Source: a virus
Virus record (IMG/VR): IMGVR_UViG_3300023106_000002
Coordinates: 31,560 to 95,559 of that record
DNA length: 64,000 nt
Reading direction: 5' to 3' (one strand)
The translations under genes were made by a program, and so were the position numbers. Position 1 is the stretch's first letter; the number at the start of each line of letters is the position of its first letter. This document shows, piece by piece, positions 1-12,700 of the stretch. The notes beneath the pieces are model-generated. The model made no database searches. It saw nothing but the letters and a program-made list of their open reading frames with translations, and was not told where the DNA came from.

Positions 1-3000
1 GTAACAATTATTGATACTGAAGCAGAAGATGATTTCAAAGATGCATTGGTTATAGATTTAGGTAATACAGCAAATTTGTTTGAAGATGATAACTTAGGTG
101 ATCCTTCAAATGATGTTGCTGATAGTGAATTTGATTTACAGATTGGAAACACATACAGTCCTGAGCAAATCAAAGCTATAACAGCATTTGTTAAAAAGAC
201 TGTAGAGAACATTGAAACTAAGTTAGATAGAAGACCTAGCTTCAGAGAATTTATGTCTCAAACATATAAGTATGCAGAAGATAAGAATCAAGTAAAGAAA
301 ATATTCAATGCTTCTATTGAAGGGTGGAAAGCAAATGGATATGAAGCAGATAACTATCAGGAAGTGTATAATGATTTATTCAATCCTTTTCAAGAAGATG
401 TTACTGCATATCTTGAAGCTGTTACTAACATGTTTGAAACTGAAGTACCAGCACAAGAAGTTACTACTTATGATGAATTAGATACCAAAACTGAAGAGAT
501 TGAAGAACAAGTTGCTAGAGTTGAACAAGTAACTGTAGCTTATGATGAAGAGAATGTTCCAATAGTAAGAACTATTGTTGATGACATTTCTAGTCAACGT
601 ACATTAAACATTGAACCTAAGTTAGGTTTCTCAGCAATTGTATATGATGAAGTCATTGAGAATGGCGTATTGATAAGAAAGTCAAGAGGTTCTGTATTGA
701 ACATATCACCTGATAGTCTTATTGATTTCAGAGATCTTCTTAACCCTGATACATATAAGACAGGTGATAAACTTAATATCGAAGTTGCTGATGAAAGTTT
801 ATGGTCAGGTATTACTGTATCTAATGGTAGAGATGCTAATGATGATGTACAAACTACATCATTTGCTGCGTGGGTTTCTGAACGCGAAAAGATAGATTCT
901 AACTTTAGAAGTTCTCAAGAGTTTAGAAATAAAATGCCAATCTTCTATTCATCTGATGCTGGTAAAAGACTAGCCTATGTACAAGATACAGATTGGTACA
1001 ATCCTTTCAATGTAGGCAATCCTTTTGGTGAAAGTAAAGACCCTAACAATGCAACACAAGCATGGTTAGATCATATACAAGAAGGTAAGAATAATACTCA
1101 AGAACTTCGTAATAATATTGCTAGAGGACTTAAACAAGTAACTATCAATAAACCTGAAGATGGTAAGTTCTACAAGATACCTGAAGAAGAACCATTGATT
1201 ACTGTTAATGAAAGTAATCCTCAAAGCGTAATTGCAGTACAACGTGGTACAGATTTGAATACTTCATTTGCTAATCAATTTAGTGAAGGTGTATTATTGA
1301 ATACTAATTTCAAAGGTGAACGAGGATTTGATAGTAAAACGAATAGTCATACATGGATGATTAATCGTATAGGATTTACTACAAATGATAAAGGAGAAGT
1401 TGTACCAAGTTACAGAGCATATCCAGTATTACGTTTAGTAACTAATGATCAAATTGAAACTGTTAAATGGGCATTAGCAGCACACTTGACATTGAAAGGT
1501 TGGACACAAGAGTTATCAGGAGTCAATGCAAAATATGCTATGACTATAGATCAAGCTAAGAAGTTACAACGTGACATCAATACAAACATGTCATTTAATA
1601 TTGAGAATCCAAAAGAGATTATCAACTTTATGAAAGTGTACTTTCAAACTAAAGTTGATAGTGATATACTTGGACCATATAGAAACGCATTATTTAATAC
1701 AACTGAAACACATGCTTTAATACTTCAACATACAAGTCTCAAAGCACTTGACAACAAGAACATTAAAAGCATTGTTCATATCAATAATGGAGTAGTTACT
1801 CCTTTGAATCAAAGATATGAAGAATACTTAAAGAATAACTTGCGTACCAATATCAAATCATTTGATGTGGGTACTAATGCAAAACCGGTATATGCTACAG
1901 TTATTCAACCTATTATCAATGTATCTTATACAGAAGTAAGTGAAACAATTAGTCCTAGACAAGAAGCTGCTAATGTTATCATTGAACAATTACAAGAAGA
2001 AGCTAAAGTAAATGCACCATTTGATTTATCAAAACATACTGAATTTTTAAACAGTATAGGAGTTGATATTGATTCTTTTGAACAGAGTGATGCTATGATT
2101 GATAATACAGATAAGTTATCAAACATCTTCAAATTGCCAGGGAACTTAAACATTCTTCAAGAGAAAGCTATCAGACAGTTCATTGTACATAGTATTGGTG
2201 AGAAAGCAAGTTTTGATTACAAATCATTATCTAATCCTGCTAAGATTAAAGCTGAGACTTTATCAGAACTTAAATTATTAATTAATCCTGTAGTTAAGCA
2301 GATAGAAAATTTAATCGCAGAAGTAAATGGACAAGATAATTCTACTGGTAAATACGATGTATTACTTGATGCTTATAATAGTACTCTCAAAAACATTAAA
2401 GTTGTTCAAAGTAATTTCTCATCAATCTACGAAAAAGGTTGGAAAGATGTTCAGAAACAGACTTCACTTGTCCTCAACGAAGATGAGAATATTGATGAAT
2501 CAGAAGATGATGTAAATTTATCTATCAAAGATTATAACAAAGATTCTATTGAAGAATCAGGTAAATCAAAAGCATCATATAGATTGAGAAGATTCTTGCA
2601 TAAAATACCAACTTACAATGTAGATGGTACTATTGCAAAAACTTACTTAGGTCTTCCGCAGTATATGTCATTTAATGATGTGTACAATGAACTTAGTAAG
2701 GTACTTGCTATGGGAAGTGATGTTGTATCTGATTATAAATTGATTATTAAGAAATTAGAACAAAGTCCTTCACCTTTTATTAAAGATGTATTAAGGAAAT
2801 TAGAAACTGCTGATGAACAGATCAAGAATGAATTTGTTTATAACTTTGTTAGACATAGTTTGACTTCTAAGTTTGCTATGTTTGATATGGGTAAATCAGG
2901 TACATCATTGAAAGTATATGATACAAACTCAAATGAAGCATCTCGTGTAATACGAGGAATATGGTTGAACAATAATAAGGCATCTGAGTTATTTACTTTG

Positions 3001-6000
3001 AATGGTAAACTCAATGCAGATGTAGCACAAGATTTAATTACTGAGTATGAATCATGGGATAAGGATTATACTAAAGTACCTCAACAAGAGTTAAGAAATT
3101 GGTTAGATAAAATCGGTTATACTTTTACAGATGGAGCATGGCAACAAATATACACTAGCGGTGTATGGAATGCACAGAAACAGAATAATTTTAATGCTCT
3201 TTACACTCAAGATAAAGGTGGTTTATTTGTGCCACTTGTTAAGTATCTTAGAGGTGCAATCACAAACCCTAGTGAATTTGATTTTGATAACAAGAAAAAT
3301 ATATTTAGTAATCTTACTGGTGTGACAAATGCATTATCACTTGTAGAAGCACAGTACAATGCTAACTTAATTGCATTGTCATTTAGAGATTCAGGTAAGA
3401 ACATATCAACTCAAGTACCTACTAAGTTTGTTACTGATATGATTCAAAAGTTGAAAAGAAGTTTGAATGAACAAGGTAACACATACATTGATGATTTACA
3501 AGCAATCTCTTTTTCAAGTGAGTCTACTACTCTTGAGTTGTTAAAGAACAATTCTGAGTTTGCTCGATTAATGGAAATATCTCATTTAAGTTTAACTGCT
3601 GTTAAACAACGTGGTGATAATCCATCAAAAGCAGGTATTACTGATTTAGGAGATATCGATTATGATCTTGCAGTACTTACAGGTTTCCAAGACAGAAAAG
3701 GAGTACAGTTTGGTACTGACAACAAAATCAATGGTATCCCTGTTAGAATGGCACACATGTTATTCCCTACCATGTCAGATAAGACAACAGGTCTATTTAT
3801 GAGAACATCAGTATTTGATTTCTTAAAAGATAGTAACTTGTTATTTGAAACAGCAGAAGATGGTAAAGTTACAGGACTTGATGATAGTGTAAAGGATTTG
3901 CTTTTCACTCAACTTGTTATGCCTGAACTTAAACGTATAATTAATTTTCATCAAAAAGTAAAAGCTACAAATATTAAGAATTATGATAATGGTGCTATGT
4001 TATTTCATTTCATACCAGCACTAAATACTCTTACTGATGAAAGTGGTGTCAGGTTGATTGAGAAATTAGCTACTATTGAAAACTATACAATAGAAGATAT
4101 TGTTGCTCAGTATGGTAAAGCAATGAAAGATACTATTGAGAGAGTAATTAAGAAAGAAGTTGCTTTTAAAATGCAACAATGGAATGGTTATTCACGTACT
4201 GATAGAAATGGTAATGCTATACTTGATGCTAATGGTAATACTACATCAACTATGTTTGATAATGATTACTTTACTGAAGTAGGTAAAAGTCCTTCTAAAG
4301 ATTATGAAATTGGAGTATATGACTTTGTTATGAATAGTTTACTGTTTAATGCAGAAGTATTTAAAATCTTCGCAGGAGATATAGCAAACTATAGTCAAGA
4401 TAAAGTATTCAAAGAAAAAGGTGCTAAGAAGTTACCATATCAAATTGAAGAACCTTCAACTTATTTATCAATCAATAAAGAGATAGGAGTTAACTTAGGT
4501 AAACGTCTAGCACTTCTTATAGCACCTGGAAATAAAGTTGCAAACTCATACAATGAAAAATACAATCAAATCTTTTTAGAAGATGCTGTTGATATTTCAG
4601 AGAATGCTTCCTACCTTGTAAAGAACTTTTATGGTCAAAACATAGATGAAGAAATTGCTAAGTATAGATCATTAGAAGATGCTATTAATATTGCAGAACA
4701 ATCTAAAACAGATTCTAATCCTGAAAAGATAAATAAGATTAAAGATCAAATGTTGGATATGCGTAGAGATTGGGCTAAGAGATTTCCTGATTTAGATGCT
4801 TACTTTGATATTGAATCTACTGATGCTCAAGAATATTCTACATGGGCAGAACACTTATCTTTAATGGAAAGAATGGGTAGAATTACTGATAGTGAAAGAA
4901 ATAACATCTATAATAAGTTATTATCTTTCCAAGACTTGACTAAAGAAGAATTGAACTTAGTATTGCAACCTATTAAACCAGTACACACAGGTAGCTATAT
5001 CAACCAAGACTTTGATGTTAATCAAATGGTTTATATTAAGTCATCATCTTTTCCATTGATTCCTCAACTTACTGCGGGTACTAAACTCGATGAGTTAAGA
5101 GTTGCTATGGAAACACTTGAGGTAATATCAGGAAGATATACACGTGCTTCTTTTCAAACTGCTAATAAAGTTGGTGCTACTAAAAAGACAGTTAATCCAT
5201 TCGATTATAACTCAATTCTTGCTGGTGTCAGAGAGTATGATGAAAACGATGTTAACTCTACAGTAAGAGTACTTGACAGAAATAACTTCAGAATTCAACA
5301 AGATGTACCTTTCAAATCAGATAAGAAGAAAACTGATACAGTATCTATGGGTACTCAGTTCTTTAAATTGTTATTTGGTGATGGTATGTATAATATTGAA
5401 GATTTTAACTTGAATGGCAGAACTGTTACAGGTAAGAAATTATATGAACATTATAACTATCACTTTAGTGAGATAGTAAACAATAAGAAACAAGAGTTGT
5501 TTATGGACTTAGGACTTGACTCAAATGGTCAGGTATTAAATCAAGTACAATTCATTAAAAGCTTACAGAATCTTTTGATTACTGAAGCTACAAGTAGAGG
5601 TTATAGTTTAAAATCATTAGCAGGATTGAAGATAGAACAACTTCAAGCCAAAGCAGGATATTACTATGAGTTCAAAACTCCACTATGGTTATCGTCAGAT
5701 AGCAACAGATATGAATCATTACTTAATGCTATTATCACAAACAGGCTGATGAAGCACAAGATGCCAGGAAATGGATTTATTGCTGGGTCAGAAAGTGGAT
5801 TTAGATATACAGAAGATCTTAATAGTGTTGATAAGTCACGTATTATTTACTTAGATTCTTGGAATGGTAGAGAACTTCAAGGTGCTCATACAACAGATAC
5901 AGAAGGAAATGTTTCATTCAATTCTGCACAAGTATTTGTACCTGCTAAGTTTAAGAACTCAAAGAATGAATTGATTGATTTGTTTGAAGGTTTTAATAAT

Positions 6001-9000
6001 AAAACTAAAGAAGGTAAGTATGTTTACAGAAGAGACAATGGTACATTAGGACTTAAAGAAGGTTCTATTGATAAAGAGTTAATGAATTTGTTTACATTCA
6101 GAACTCCTACATCTTCTCACGTATCAGGTTCATCTGTAGAAATTGCAGGTATATTGCCTCCTGAAAGTGGAGACTTGATGATTGTACCTAAGAACTTTAC
6201 TAAACAGAAAGGTCTTGATTATGATATTGATAAGGAGTCTGCCTATGCATTAAATCACTATGTAGATGATAATGGCGCCATTAGAGTACTTGATGGTAAT
6301 GCTGTAACAGATATGTTACAGAAATATCAAAACGCTATAGACAAGATCAACAAAGAAAGTAATGCTATTGAGAGTAAAACTCAAGCATTAACTATCTTAA
6401 AAGAGATGTCTAATAGTTCAAGATTTCCATTGAGTGAAGAAGACTTGTTAGAATTTACAAACCCTGAGATAAGTGTGCAAGACATTGCTACACGTGCTAT
6501 GTGGAAATTGAAAACTAAGTTATCAGAGAATGAGTTTATCAGAACTCACTTAGTTGTATTCAATAACCCTAATCCTGTTGTACAGAACAAGATCAATAAA
6601 GTCTTATCTATTGATTTTGCAAAAGAACAAGCTGCAGCAATTGAAAAATTAGAGGCTGAGGGAGAAAAAAATAAAATTATTGCTCAATATATCAAGCAAG
6701 GATTATCACCTCTCGAAGCAGATAAAAAGTACCAAACTGAGGCTATGGATTATACAATGCTGACTTATTCTTATCAAAAAAATAAGATGAGTTTGGGTAG
6801 TATCGGGAAGATTGCTATTGGAGTATATGCAAACTATACTACATTCAATGGACTACTTCAACAAACTGAGGAACAAGTCTTCATGCGTAACAAAGAAGGT
6901 GATCCTACAATAATTAAGATTGGTAAATATGAAAGCAACGGTATATTAGGTGCAGAAAGAACACTTGATGGTGAGAGAACTACTGCTGAAGTATTTGCTG
7001 AAAAGGAAAATACTGCAACAGATAATGAGAAAGAACAAGTACTTGGTAGAGTAGGTGTGAATGAATCGACTATTAATGTTGATGCTCACATGACTTTACG
7101 TGGTTTTGATAAAGATGAAAATGGAAACTCAATATCATACATGTTACTGTCTCAACCTTTAGTTAAAGAACTTAATAAAAGACGTAAAGATAGTAAAGGT
7201 ATTCTTGGTGAATATATTGATGATAACAGTCTAATCAAATCAATGATTGAATCGTTATCAAATAATACTATTACTTATATTCAATCAGGAGAAGGTATGG
7301 ATTTGGAGTATTATTTCACCAATAAGTCTGACATGTCACAAGTTATTATTGATGGTGGTATGTTAAGTGGAAATAATATGCTTGATGGTATAACGTATAA
7401 TGGTGAAAACTTAGATGTACAAAGAGAAGCATTCATGACTTATATTGAACTTGAAAAAGAAGCTAAAGCAGTATCAAGCATTCAAAAAACTATCAATGTT
7501 AATACACTTGGTAAGTCAATGATTGAATCTCAATTGAAATATGAAGGACTTAAAGTATTAGCTGAAAACAAAAAAGTATCAGGAGTTCATAATTTACTTG
7601 GTAATTTCTTAACAAAGAAACCTGAAGATGTTAACAATGGATATTGGATAGGAGATTACTATGTAGTTCCTACTACACCTCAAGGACAGATTGTTATCAA
7701 TGGTTTACATTTAGGTAATACTTTGTATAAAGACTTCTTTCCTTATCAAGATAAAGCAATACTTGATGTTGTAAACGAAATACTTTCAGCTAAAGGTAAA
7801 GATAGTGTATCAGATGCTACAATGATTGATAACTTTGAAACCATTGTGGAAGGTATCAGAAAGTATATTAATTCTCGTCAAGGAAATAACATCTTTAATG
7901 TATCTCCTAAAGCTAAGAGATTTGATTTGTTTAAAGATACAGAAGATAATACTTCTCTTTCTACTTACATGTTAACTATACTTAAAGGAGATACTACTGG
8001 ATATAAAAAAGGATTGAAGTTCTTGAAAAATAATTCATTGATTAAAAGCTTTACTTATGATACTGGTATTGGTAACAATGAAGTATCTACTATTAAGTAT
8101 AACAATGCTGCTACTGATAACTTAGATGAAGAAGATTTATACAATGCAATACCTGAATTAGTATTAGCTAATTTACCATTGCCTGAAAGAAATGGACAAC
8201 CATATTCTACTATGCAACTTGCAGAAGATTTGGTAGCATATTCATTCCTTGAAGGAGGTGTACAAGAAGCTACTCAGTTTATCAAGTATGTACCTGTTGA
8301 GTTCTTAGAATCAATTGGGCAGATGGAAAATGATGTATTTGTACCAGCAAACAGAAAACTTCAGGGATTTAACTCCAAGAAGAATAGTGGTATTAATATT
8401 TTTGCTATAGCATTAGGAATGAAAGAAAATGAAACAAGTACATTTACTAAGCAGTACTTTCAACACAATCCTTCAGATGCTGCAAGGGTTTCATTTAAAG
8501 ATACTCGTGGTCAAAGTAGTTTCAAATACGTAAACACTATTGGTAAAAGTCCTTCTTTTGTTAGCATGAAAAACAAAGCAAAAGATGAAATGAACAAGTT
8601 CACTTTGTATCAAAACATGGGTAATGGTAATTATCAAGAGATTGATACACTTGGTAACTTTGGCATCAGTGAATATGAATATAAAAATGATGCGGTTGCT
8701 TCATTAATGACTAATAAAGTTAATGTTACTCCTGTAGCTAGTGTACAAGAAACAGAACTTGCTGATCCATCTATTACTACTGCATTGAATATTGATAACA
8801 ATACTTCGATTAAAGCAATACTTGGACAAATATCATCAATGAATTTTGCTCCTGAGTATGCTCACTTATCTACTGCTGCTGAATGGTTAGCACCTTTAGC
8901 TAAAAATAAAGGAGTATTTAGTTTTGATAATACTATTCGAGGAGCAGGTTTAGCAATGAGAGAAAGTCTTGATATAAGATTAAATCCTTCAATGACTATT

Positions 9001-9717
9001 CAAGAGAGTGATGAAAAAACAGCATTGATATTCTTACATGAATTTATTCATACTGTAAGTACTAATGAGTTATTACAATACTTTAACAATGATGGTTTAA
9101 CATTGAAAGAAGGTTTAACAGTACCTTCTTATGTTTCAAACTTGTTAACAGTATTTAATGAGTTCAGAAGATTACATTCATCTGAAATCAATCTCTTGGT
9201 TAATAAGATGAATGGTAAAACAGATGCATCATTGAGTAATGAGTTTAGTGATAGAGAGAAAAATGTTATATATGCAGGTACAAATATATTTGAGTTTGTA
9301 ACAGTTGCTATGACATCTCCTATGTTCCAAGAAGAGATGAATAAAGTGTCATATAAGAAATCAGGTTTATCATTAATTGAAAAACTTAAAGATGCCTTGA
9401 TGAGATTATTTAAACATATCTATCCAAACATTGCTGAGAACTCAGTTGCAGAAGCATCTATTTTAGCATCTTTGGATTTTGTTCAAGAAGAAGCTAGTAA
9501 ACGTAGAAGTATTGAACAAGAAGACTTGTTGCCTGCTGATATTATGTATGAACTTGAAAGAGAAGATGCTGAAAGACTTCAATATGGAGGATTGACAGAA
9601 CCTGATATAGTCAATGATGTTGAATTATCAGACCCTGATAGTCAAAATATTACAGGAGAAACTATCGATTTAATGATTGATAATTTAGAAAATTTGCCTA
9701 ACTTTGAACCATGCTAA
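1..9717 (+). CDS. Giant virion RNA polymerase (crAss-like) with C-terminal zincin domain, 5' partial
   Basis: The reading frame is open from base 1, so the first candidate start (TTG at 46) is only an internal leucine and the true start lies left of the window. At least 3238 residues are present. At 6217-6231 the sequence reads DYDID, in the context KGLDYDIDKES, preceded by an RTPTSSHVSGSS segment. This resembles the metal-binding loop of the second double-psi beta-barrel of RNA polymerases (NADFDGD in beta', DFDID in the single-chain crAss-like phage enzyme). Near the C terminus HEFIH (9037-9051), followed about 75 residues on by an IFEFVTVAM segment, fits a zincin metallopeptidase (HExxH plus a later Glu). 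By family knowledge such polymerases are packaged, injected with the DNA and transcribe early genes. The protease domain may process virion cargo (inference). The adjacent giant gene starts 12 bases downstream. Confidence 0.85.
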   Translation, partial: VTIIDTEAEDDFKDALVIDLGNTANLFEDDNLGDPSNDVADSEFDLQIGNTYSPEQIKAITAFVKKTVENIETKLDRRPSFREFMSQTYKYAEDKNQVKKIFNASIEGWKANGYEADNYQEVYNDLFNPFQEDVTAYLEAVTNMFETEVPAQEVTTYDELDTKTEEIEEQVARVEQVTVAYDEENVPIVRTIVDDISSQRTLNIEPKLGFSAIVYDEVIENGVLIRKSRGSVLNISPDSLIDFRDLLNPDTYKTGDKLNIEVADESLWSGITVSNGRDANDDVQTTSFAAWVSEREKIDSNFRSSQEFRNKMPIFYSSDAGKRLAYVQDTDWYNPFNVGNPFGESKDPNNATQAWLDHIQEGKNNTQELRNNIARGLKQVTINKPEDGKFYKIPEEEPLITVNESNPQSVIAVQRGTDLNTSFANQFSEGVLLNTNFKGERGFDSKTNSHTWMINRIGFTTNDKGEVVPSYRAYPVLRLVTNDQIETVKWALAAHLTLKGWTQELSGVNAKYAMTIDQAKKLQRDINTNMSFNIENPKEIINFMKVYFQTKVDSDILGPYRNALFNTTETHALILQHTSLKALDNKNIKSIVHINNGVVTPLNQRYEEYLKNNLRTNIKSFDVGTNAKPVYATVIQPIINVSYTEVSETISPRQEAANVIIEQLQEEAKVNAPFDLSKHTEFLNSIGVDIDSFEQSDAMIDNTDKLSNIFKLPGNLNILQEKAIRQFIVHSIGEKASFDYKSLSNPAKIKAETLSELKLLINPVVKQIENLIAEVNGQDNSTGKYDVLLDAYNSTLKNIKVVQSNFSSIYEKGWKDVQKQTSLVLNEDENIDESEDDVNLSIKDYNKDSIEESGKSKASYRLRRFLHKIPTYNVDGTIAKTYLGLPQYMSFNDVYNELSKVLAMGSDVVSDYKLIIKKLEQSPSPFIKDVLRKLETADEQIKNEFVYNFVRHSLTSKFAMFDMGKSGTSLKVYDTNSNEASRVIRGIWLNNNKASELFTLNGKLNADVAQDLITEYESWDKDYTKVPQQELRNWLDKIGYTFTDGAWQQIYTSGVWNAQKQNNFNALYTQDKGGLFVPLVKYLRGAITNPSEFDFDNKKNIFSNLTGVTNALSLVEAQYNANLIALSFRDSGKNISTQVPTKFVTDMIQKLKRSLNEQGNTYIDDLQAISFSSESTTLELLKNNSEFARLMEISHLSLTAVKQRGDNPSKAGITDLGDIDYDLAVLTGFQDRKGVQFGTDNKINGIPVRMAHMLFPTMSDKTTGLFMRTSVFDFLKDSNLLFETAEDGKVTGLDDSVKDLLFTQLVMPELKRIINFHQKVKATNIKNYDNGAMLFHFIPALNTLTDESGVRLIEKLATIENYTIEDIVAQYGKAMKDTIERVIKKEVAFKMQQWNGYSRTDRNGNAILDANGNTTSTMFDNDYFTEVGKSPSKDYEIGVYDFVMNSLLFNAEVFKIFAGDIANYSQDKVFKEKGAKKLPYQIEEPSTYLSINKEIGVNLGKRLALLIAPGNKVANSYNEKYNQIFLEDAVDISENASYLVKNFYGQNIDEEIAKYRSLEDAINIAEQSKTDSNPEKINKIKDQMLDMRRDWAKRFPDLDAYFDIESTDAQEYSTWAEHLSLMERMGRITDSERNNIYNKLLSFQDLTKEELNLVLQPIKPVHTGSYINQDFDVNQMVYIKSSSFPLIPQLTAGTKLDELRVAMETLEVISGRYTRASFQTANKVGATKKTVNPFDYNSILAGVREYDENDVNSTVRVLDRNNFRIQQDVPFKSDKKKTDTVSMGTQFFKLLFGDGMYNIEDFNLNGRTVTGKKLYEHYNYHFSEIVNNKKQELFMDLGLDSNGQVLNQVQFIKSLQNLLITEATSRGYSLKSLAGLKIEQLQAKAGYYYEFKTPLWLSSDSNRYESLLNAIITNRLMKHKMPGNGFIAGSESGFRYTEDLNSVDKSRIIYLDSWNGRELQGAHTTDTEGNVSFNSAQVFVPAKFKNSKNELIDLFEGFNNKTKEGKYVYRRDNGTLGLKEGSIDKELMNLFTFRTPTSSHVSGSSVEIAGILPPESGDLMIVPKNFTKQKGLDYDIDKESAYALNHYVDDNGAIRVLDGNAVTDMLQKYQNAIDKINKESNAIESKTQALTILKEMSNSSRFPLSEEDLLEFTNPEISVQDIATRAMWKLKTKLSENEFIRTHLVVFNNPNPVVQNKINKVLSIDFAKEQAAAIEKLEAEGEKNKIIAQYIKQGLSPLEADKKYQTEAMDYTMLTYSYQKNKMSLGSIGKIAIGVYANYTTFNGLLQQTEEQVFMRNKEGDPTIIKIGKYESNGILGAERTLDGERTTAEVFAEKENTATDNEKEQVLGRVGVNESTINVDAHMTLRGFDKDENGNSISYMLLSQPLVKELNKRRKDSKGILGEYIDDNSLIKSMIESLSNNTITYIQSGEGMDLEYYFTNKSDMSQVIIDGGMLSGNNMLDGITYNGENLDVQREAFMTYIELEKEAKAVSSIQKTINVNTLGKSMIESQLKYEGLKVLAENKKVSGVHNLLGNFLTKKPEDVNNGYWIGDYYVVPTTPQGQIVINGLHLGNTLYKDFFPYQDKAILDVVNEILSAKGKDSVSDATMIDNFETIVEGIRKYINSRQGNNIFNVSPKAKRFDLFKDTEDNTSLSTYMLTILKGDTTGYKKGLKFLKNNSLIKSFTYDTGIGNNEVSTIKYNNAATDNLDEEDLYNAIPELVLANLPLPERNGQPYSTMQLAEDLVAYSFLEGGVQEATQFIKYVPVEFLESIGQMENDVFVPANRKLQGFNSKKNSGINIFAIALGMKENETSTFTKQYFQHNPSDAARVSFKDTRGQSSFKYVNTIGKSPSFVSMKNKAKDEMNKFTLYQNMGNGNYQEIDTLGNFGISEYEYKNDAVASLMTNKVNVTPVASVQETELADPSITTALNIDNNTSIKAILGQISSMNFAPEYAHLSTAAEWLAPLAKNKGVFSFDNTIRGAGLAMRESLDIRLNPSMTIQESDEKTALIFLHEFIHTVSTNELLQYFNNDGLTLKEGLTVPSYVSNLLTVFNEFRRLHSSEINLLVNKMNGKTDASLSNEFSDREKNVIYAGTNIFEFVTVAMTSPMFQEEMNKVSYKKSGLSLIEKLKDALMRLFKHIYPNIAENSVAEASILASLDFVQEEASKRRSIEQEDLLPADIMYELEREDAERLQYGGLTEPDIVNDVELSDPDSQNITGETIDLMIDNLENLPNFEPC

Positions 9718-9729
9718 CTAAATAAAATT

Positions 9730-12700
9730 ATGAGTTGTATAGGAGATAAAATAACAGAAGACTTAATAGGTAATGTAACTCATCCAAAGAAAGGGAACTT
9801 TACTATAAAAAAAGACAGTATCTTTATACCTGATACCGTCTTATCAGAAAATGGCAGCACTTATGGTGTTGTCAAATATGTTGAGCAACAACTTAATAAA
9901 AGATATGCAGAACTTTATGGTACTCTTGCTAATGACAACTTAGGTCAATTGACTTCATTAGTACCTTTTAATGATGGAATCAGAATTGATGTTGTTCCTT
10001 CTAAATCTGTAGAGAAAGCTATAGAGTACAAACAAGGTGAAGCCACAAGAGAAGAACTTAAAGAGATGATTGCTCAGGAATTGGCTGAAAATGAACAGAG
10101 TGATTTTGAAGTAAGAGATCAAGAAGGAAATCAATTCTTCGATCAAGAAGGAAATGTATATGCTACATTAGATGATGCTATTGCTGCATTTGAAAGAGAA
10201 GATCAATCTTATGATAGCTTCTTTCCATTAGCAGCACAAACTGTTATTCAACCTAACTACGAAGACTATATTATTCGTAAGCAAGAGTTGATTAAAAGAA
10301 TGGATAAACAAGTTGAGAAGTTATATAATGAAAAAAGGAATCTTAATACTCATGGTATCAATAAAAGGATTTCACGGTTTACTAAGATTAAGGAACAGCT
10401 TGAATTAGACGTAGCAAGATTTACATCAAACAATGATAAGCATTCACTTATTCAAGAATTCTTTAATAAAGACTTTGATTTAATCAACAGCTTACTGGAA
10501 GAACCTAGCTTAGATAATCTTTTCTTAGCTAAAGACTTATTCAAATATATCAAAAATACAGCAGATATACGATTAGCTAATATAGAGAATAAGTTATTTA
10601 CACCTAAGGCTAATACAACTTATAGTCCTGAAGTATTAGCACTGATTGCAAGTGTACATGAAAGAGTAAATCTTCAAGAACGTGATATAGAAGAAGCAGT
10701 TGATAAAGTGTTCATGACACTTCTTGAGAAAAATCAACAAAAACTTGAATCTTTATATCCTGATAAGAATCTTGAAGAAATTAAAGAAGAGTTATTGAAA
10801 AATCTTCAGGATATTACTTGGATTGAATCAATGTTTTTCGGACAAGGAGAAAATGTAACTTCTTCCAATAACATCATAGAGAACTTGATAAGAGTTGAAT
10901 ATGAAAAGGAAGTAGTTAAACAAGAAGGTAAAGCACAAACAATTATTGCTGACATCAATGCTTCTCTTCCAGCAGTTGAAAAACATCTTGCATTATTAGG
11001 GAAGAAGATTAAATCTACTTTAGGAGGAATTGTATATAGTGGATATGATTATCGTTTTCTATATCAAGTAGATAAGAAAGGTGATTATAAGTCATCGCTT
11101 ATTGGTAAGTACTCCTTGCAATGGGAGAACTTCATATACAACTTAAACAAAAATCATAACAATAATATTTATCTTGCAAGACAAATGAAAGACTGGGCAG
11201 AAGTTGAAAAACTTTTGATTGGTAAGTTCAATGACTTGAATGATAAATCAAATTTTGTAAACTTTACATTGCTTCACGATATATTTAATGATCCAATCTA
11301 TGATGAATTTAAGAAAGGTACTGATGTAGAAGCTAAAGCATATAAAGATAGTCTGATTCGTAACATTGGTTTTGATGAATATCAGAATGTTATTGAGGAA
11401 CAACGTAATCTTTTAGATAACTATCTTGAAGAAGTAGATTTGATTACAGAACAGAAGCTATTAAGTGAAGGTGTTGCAGATGTAAATGATTTAAGTGATG
11501 CAGCAAGACAGAACCTTAATTTGAGCATTGCAAGGTTGAATCCCGCCACATTTCTAGAATCATTTCTTGCTGGTAGAAAAGGAATGATTGAATACACTAT
11601 AGGAACTCAATCAAATGAGAAACCATCTTATTTGAAATACAATACTGTAGTACCTGCGAGAAAGTCTTTAACAGGTAAAGATACAGGATTCTATGATGCA
11701 AACTTCGATATGATTGAAGATAGTCCTGCTTTATATGCATTGTGGGCAGCTATTAAAGATGGTACTAAACTTATCAATGAGAATTTAATTGATTCTAATA
11801 TAAGTGTAAAGAAAAATTCATTACTCTTATGGAAGAAACAATTTGCTGAAGAGAGTGTTAACAAGGATGCTAAGTCTGTTATAAAACAAGGTTTAGGAAA
11901 TATGTTGAATTTAAAACAGTTTATTAAAGATATAGGAAGTGCTAAGTTACCTGATTATACTGCTAAAGATACTGTAGTATTACCAGCAGAAGTCAAATCT
12001 TTCAATGCAGCAGTTCATAATGACTTTGAAATAAATAAAACAGAACTTGCTAATATCTTAGGTACTCGTATAACTGATGAAACTAAAGTTGCATATAAAA
12101 CTCTCTCGTTAGACCAGCAAAAGAAGATTTATGAATTATTCGGATTTACAAATTCTCCTGATTTTGAAAGAGCATCAGGTGGATTATTTAAAGTAGAAGC
12201 ACTTAAGCGTTTTTCAGAGAAGAAGATCATGGATCAGCAAACTTTGAATACTCCTTTAATGATTAAAGCATTACTTGAATTCTCAGCAGAACATAGAGCA
12301 AAGACTAATTCTCTAAACGAAGTAAATATTTACAGAGAAAAGAGTAATAATATACGCAATCAAGAAAATACTTTATTCAGTAAGGAAGGTACTACAAGAA
12401 AGAGTGAAGTAGAAAGAAGTGATTTCTTCTATAAAACAGTACTACTTAATCAAAGAGAGAAAGACCATTCAGGAAACATTACTAAAATATTGACAAAGTG
12501 GGCAGATAAGAATGAATGGAACTTTGTTGGTAGACATTTCTACAAGAACTTTAAGAAAGATGAAAAAGTAATATATGATTCCGCTACTAAGCGATTAGCT
12601 AAAATAGAAGAAGAACTTGCTGACCCTGCTATCAATGATAAAGTTGCAGCAGCACTTCTCAAAGAACAAGAAGATTTAAATGCTCGTATTAGGTTGCTTG

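Noticed and set aside
46-48. TTG at 46 as start of the giant polymerase gene
   Set aside because: The frame is open upstream to base 1 with coding-like sequence, so the gene is truncated by the window edge.
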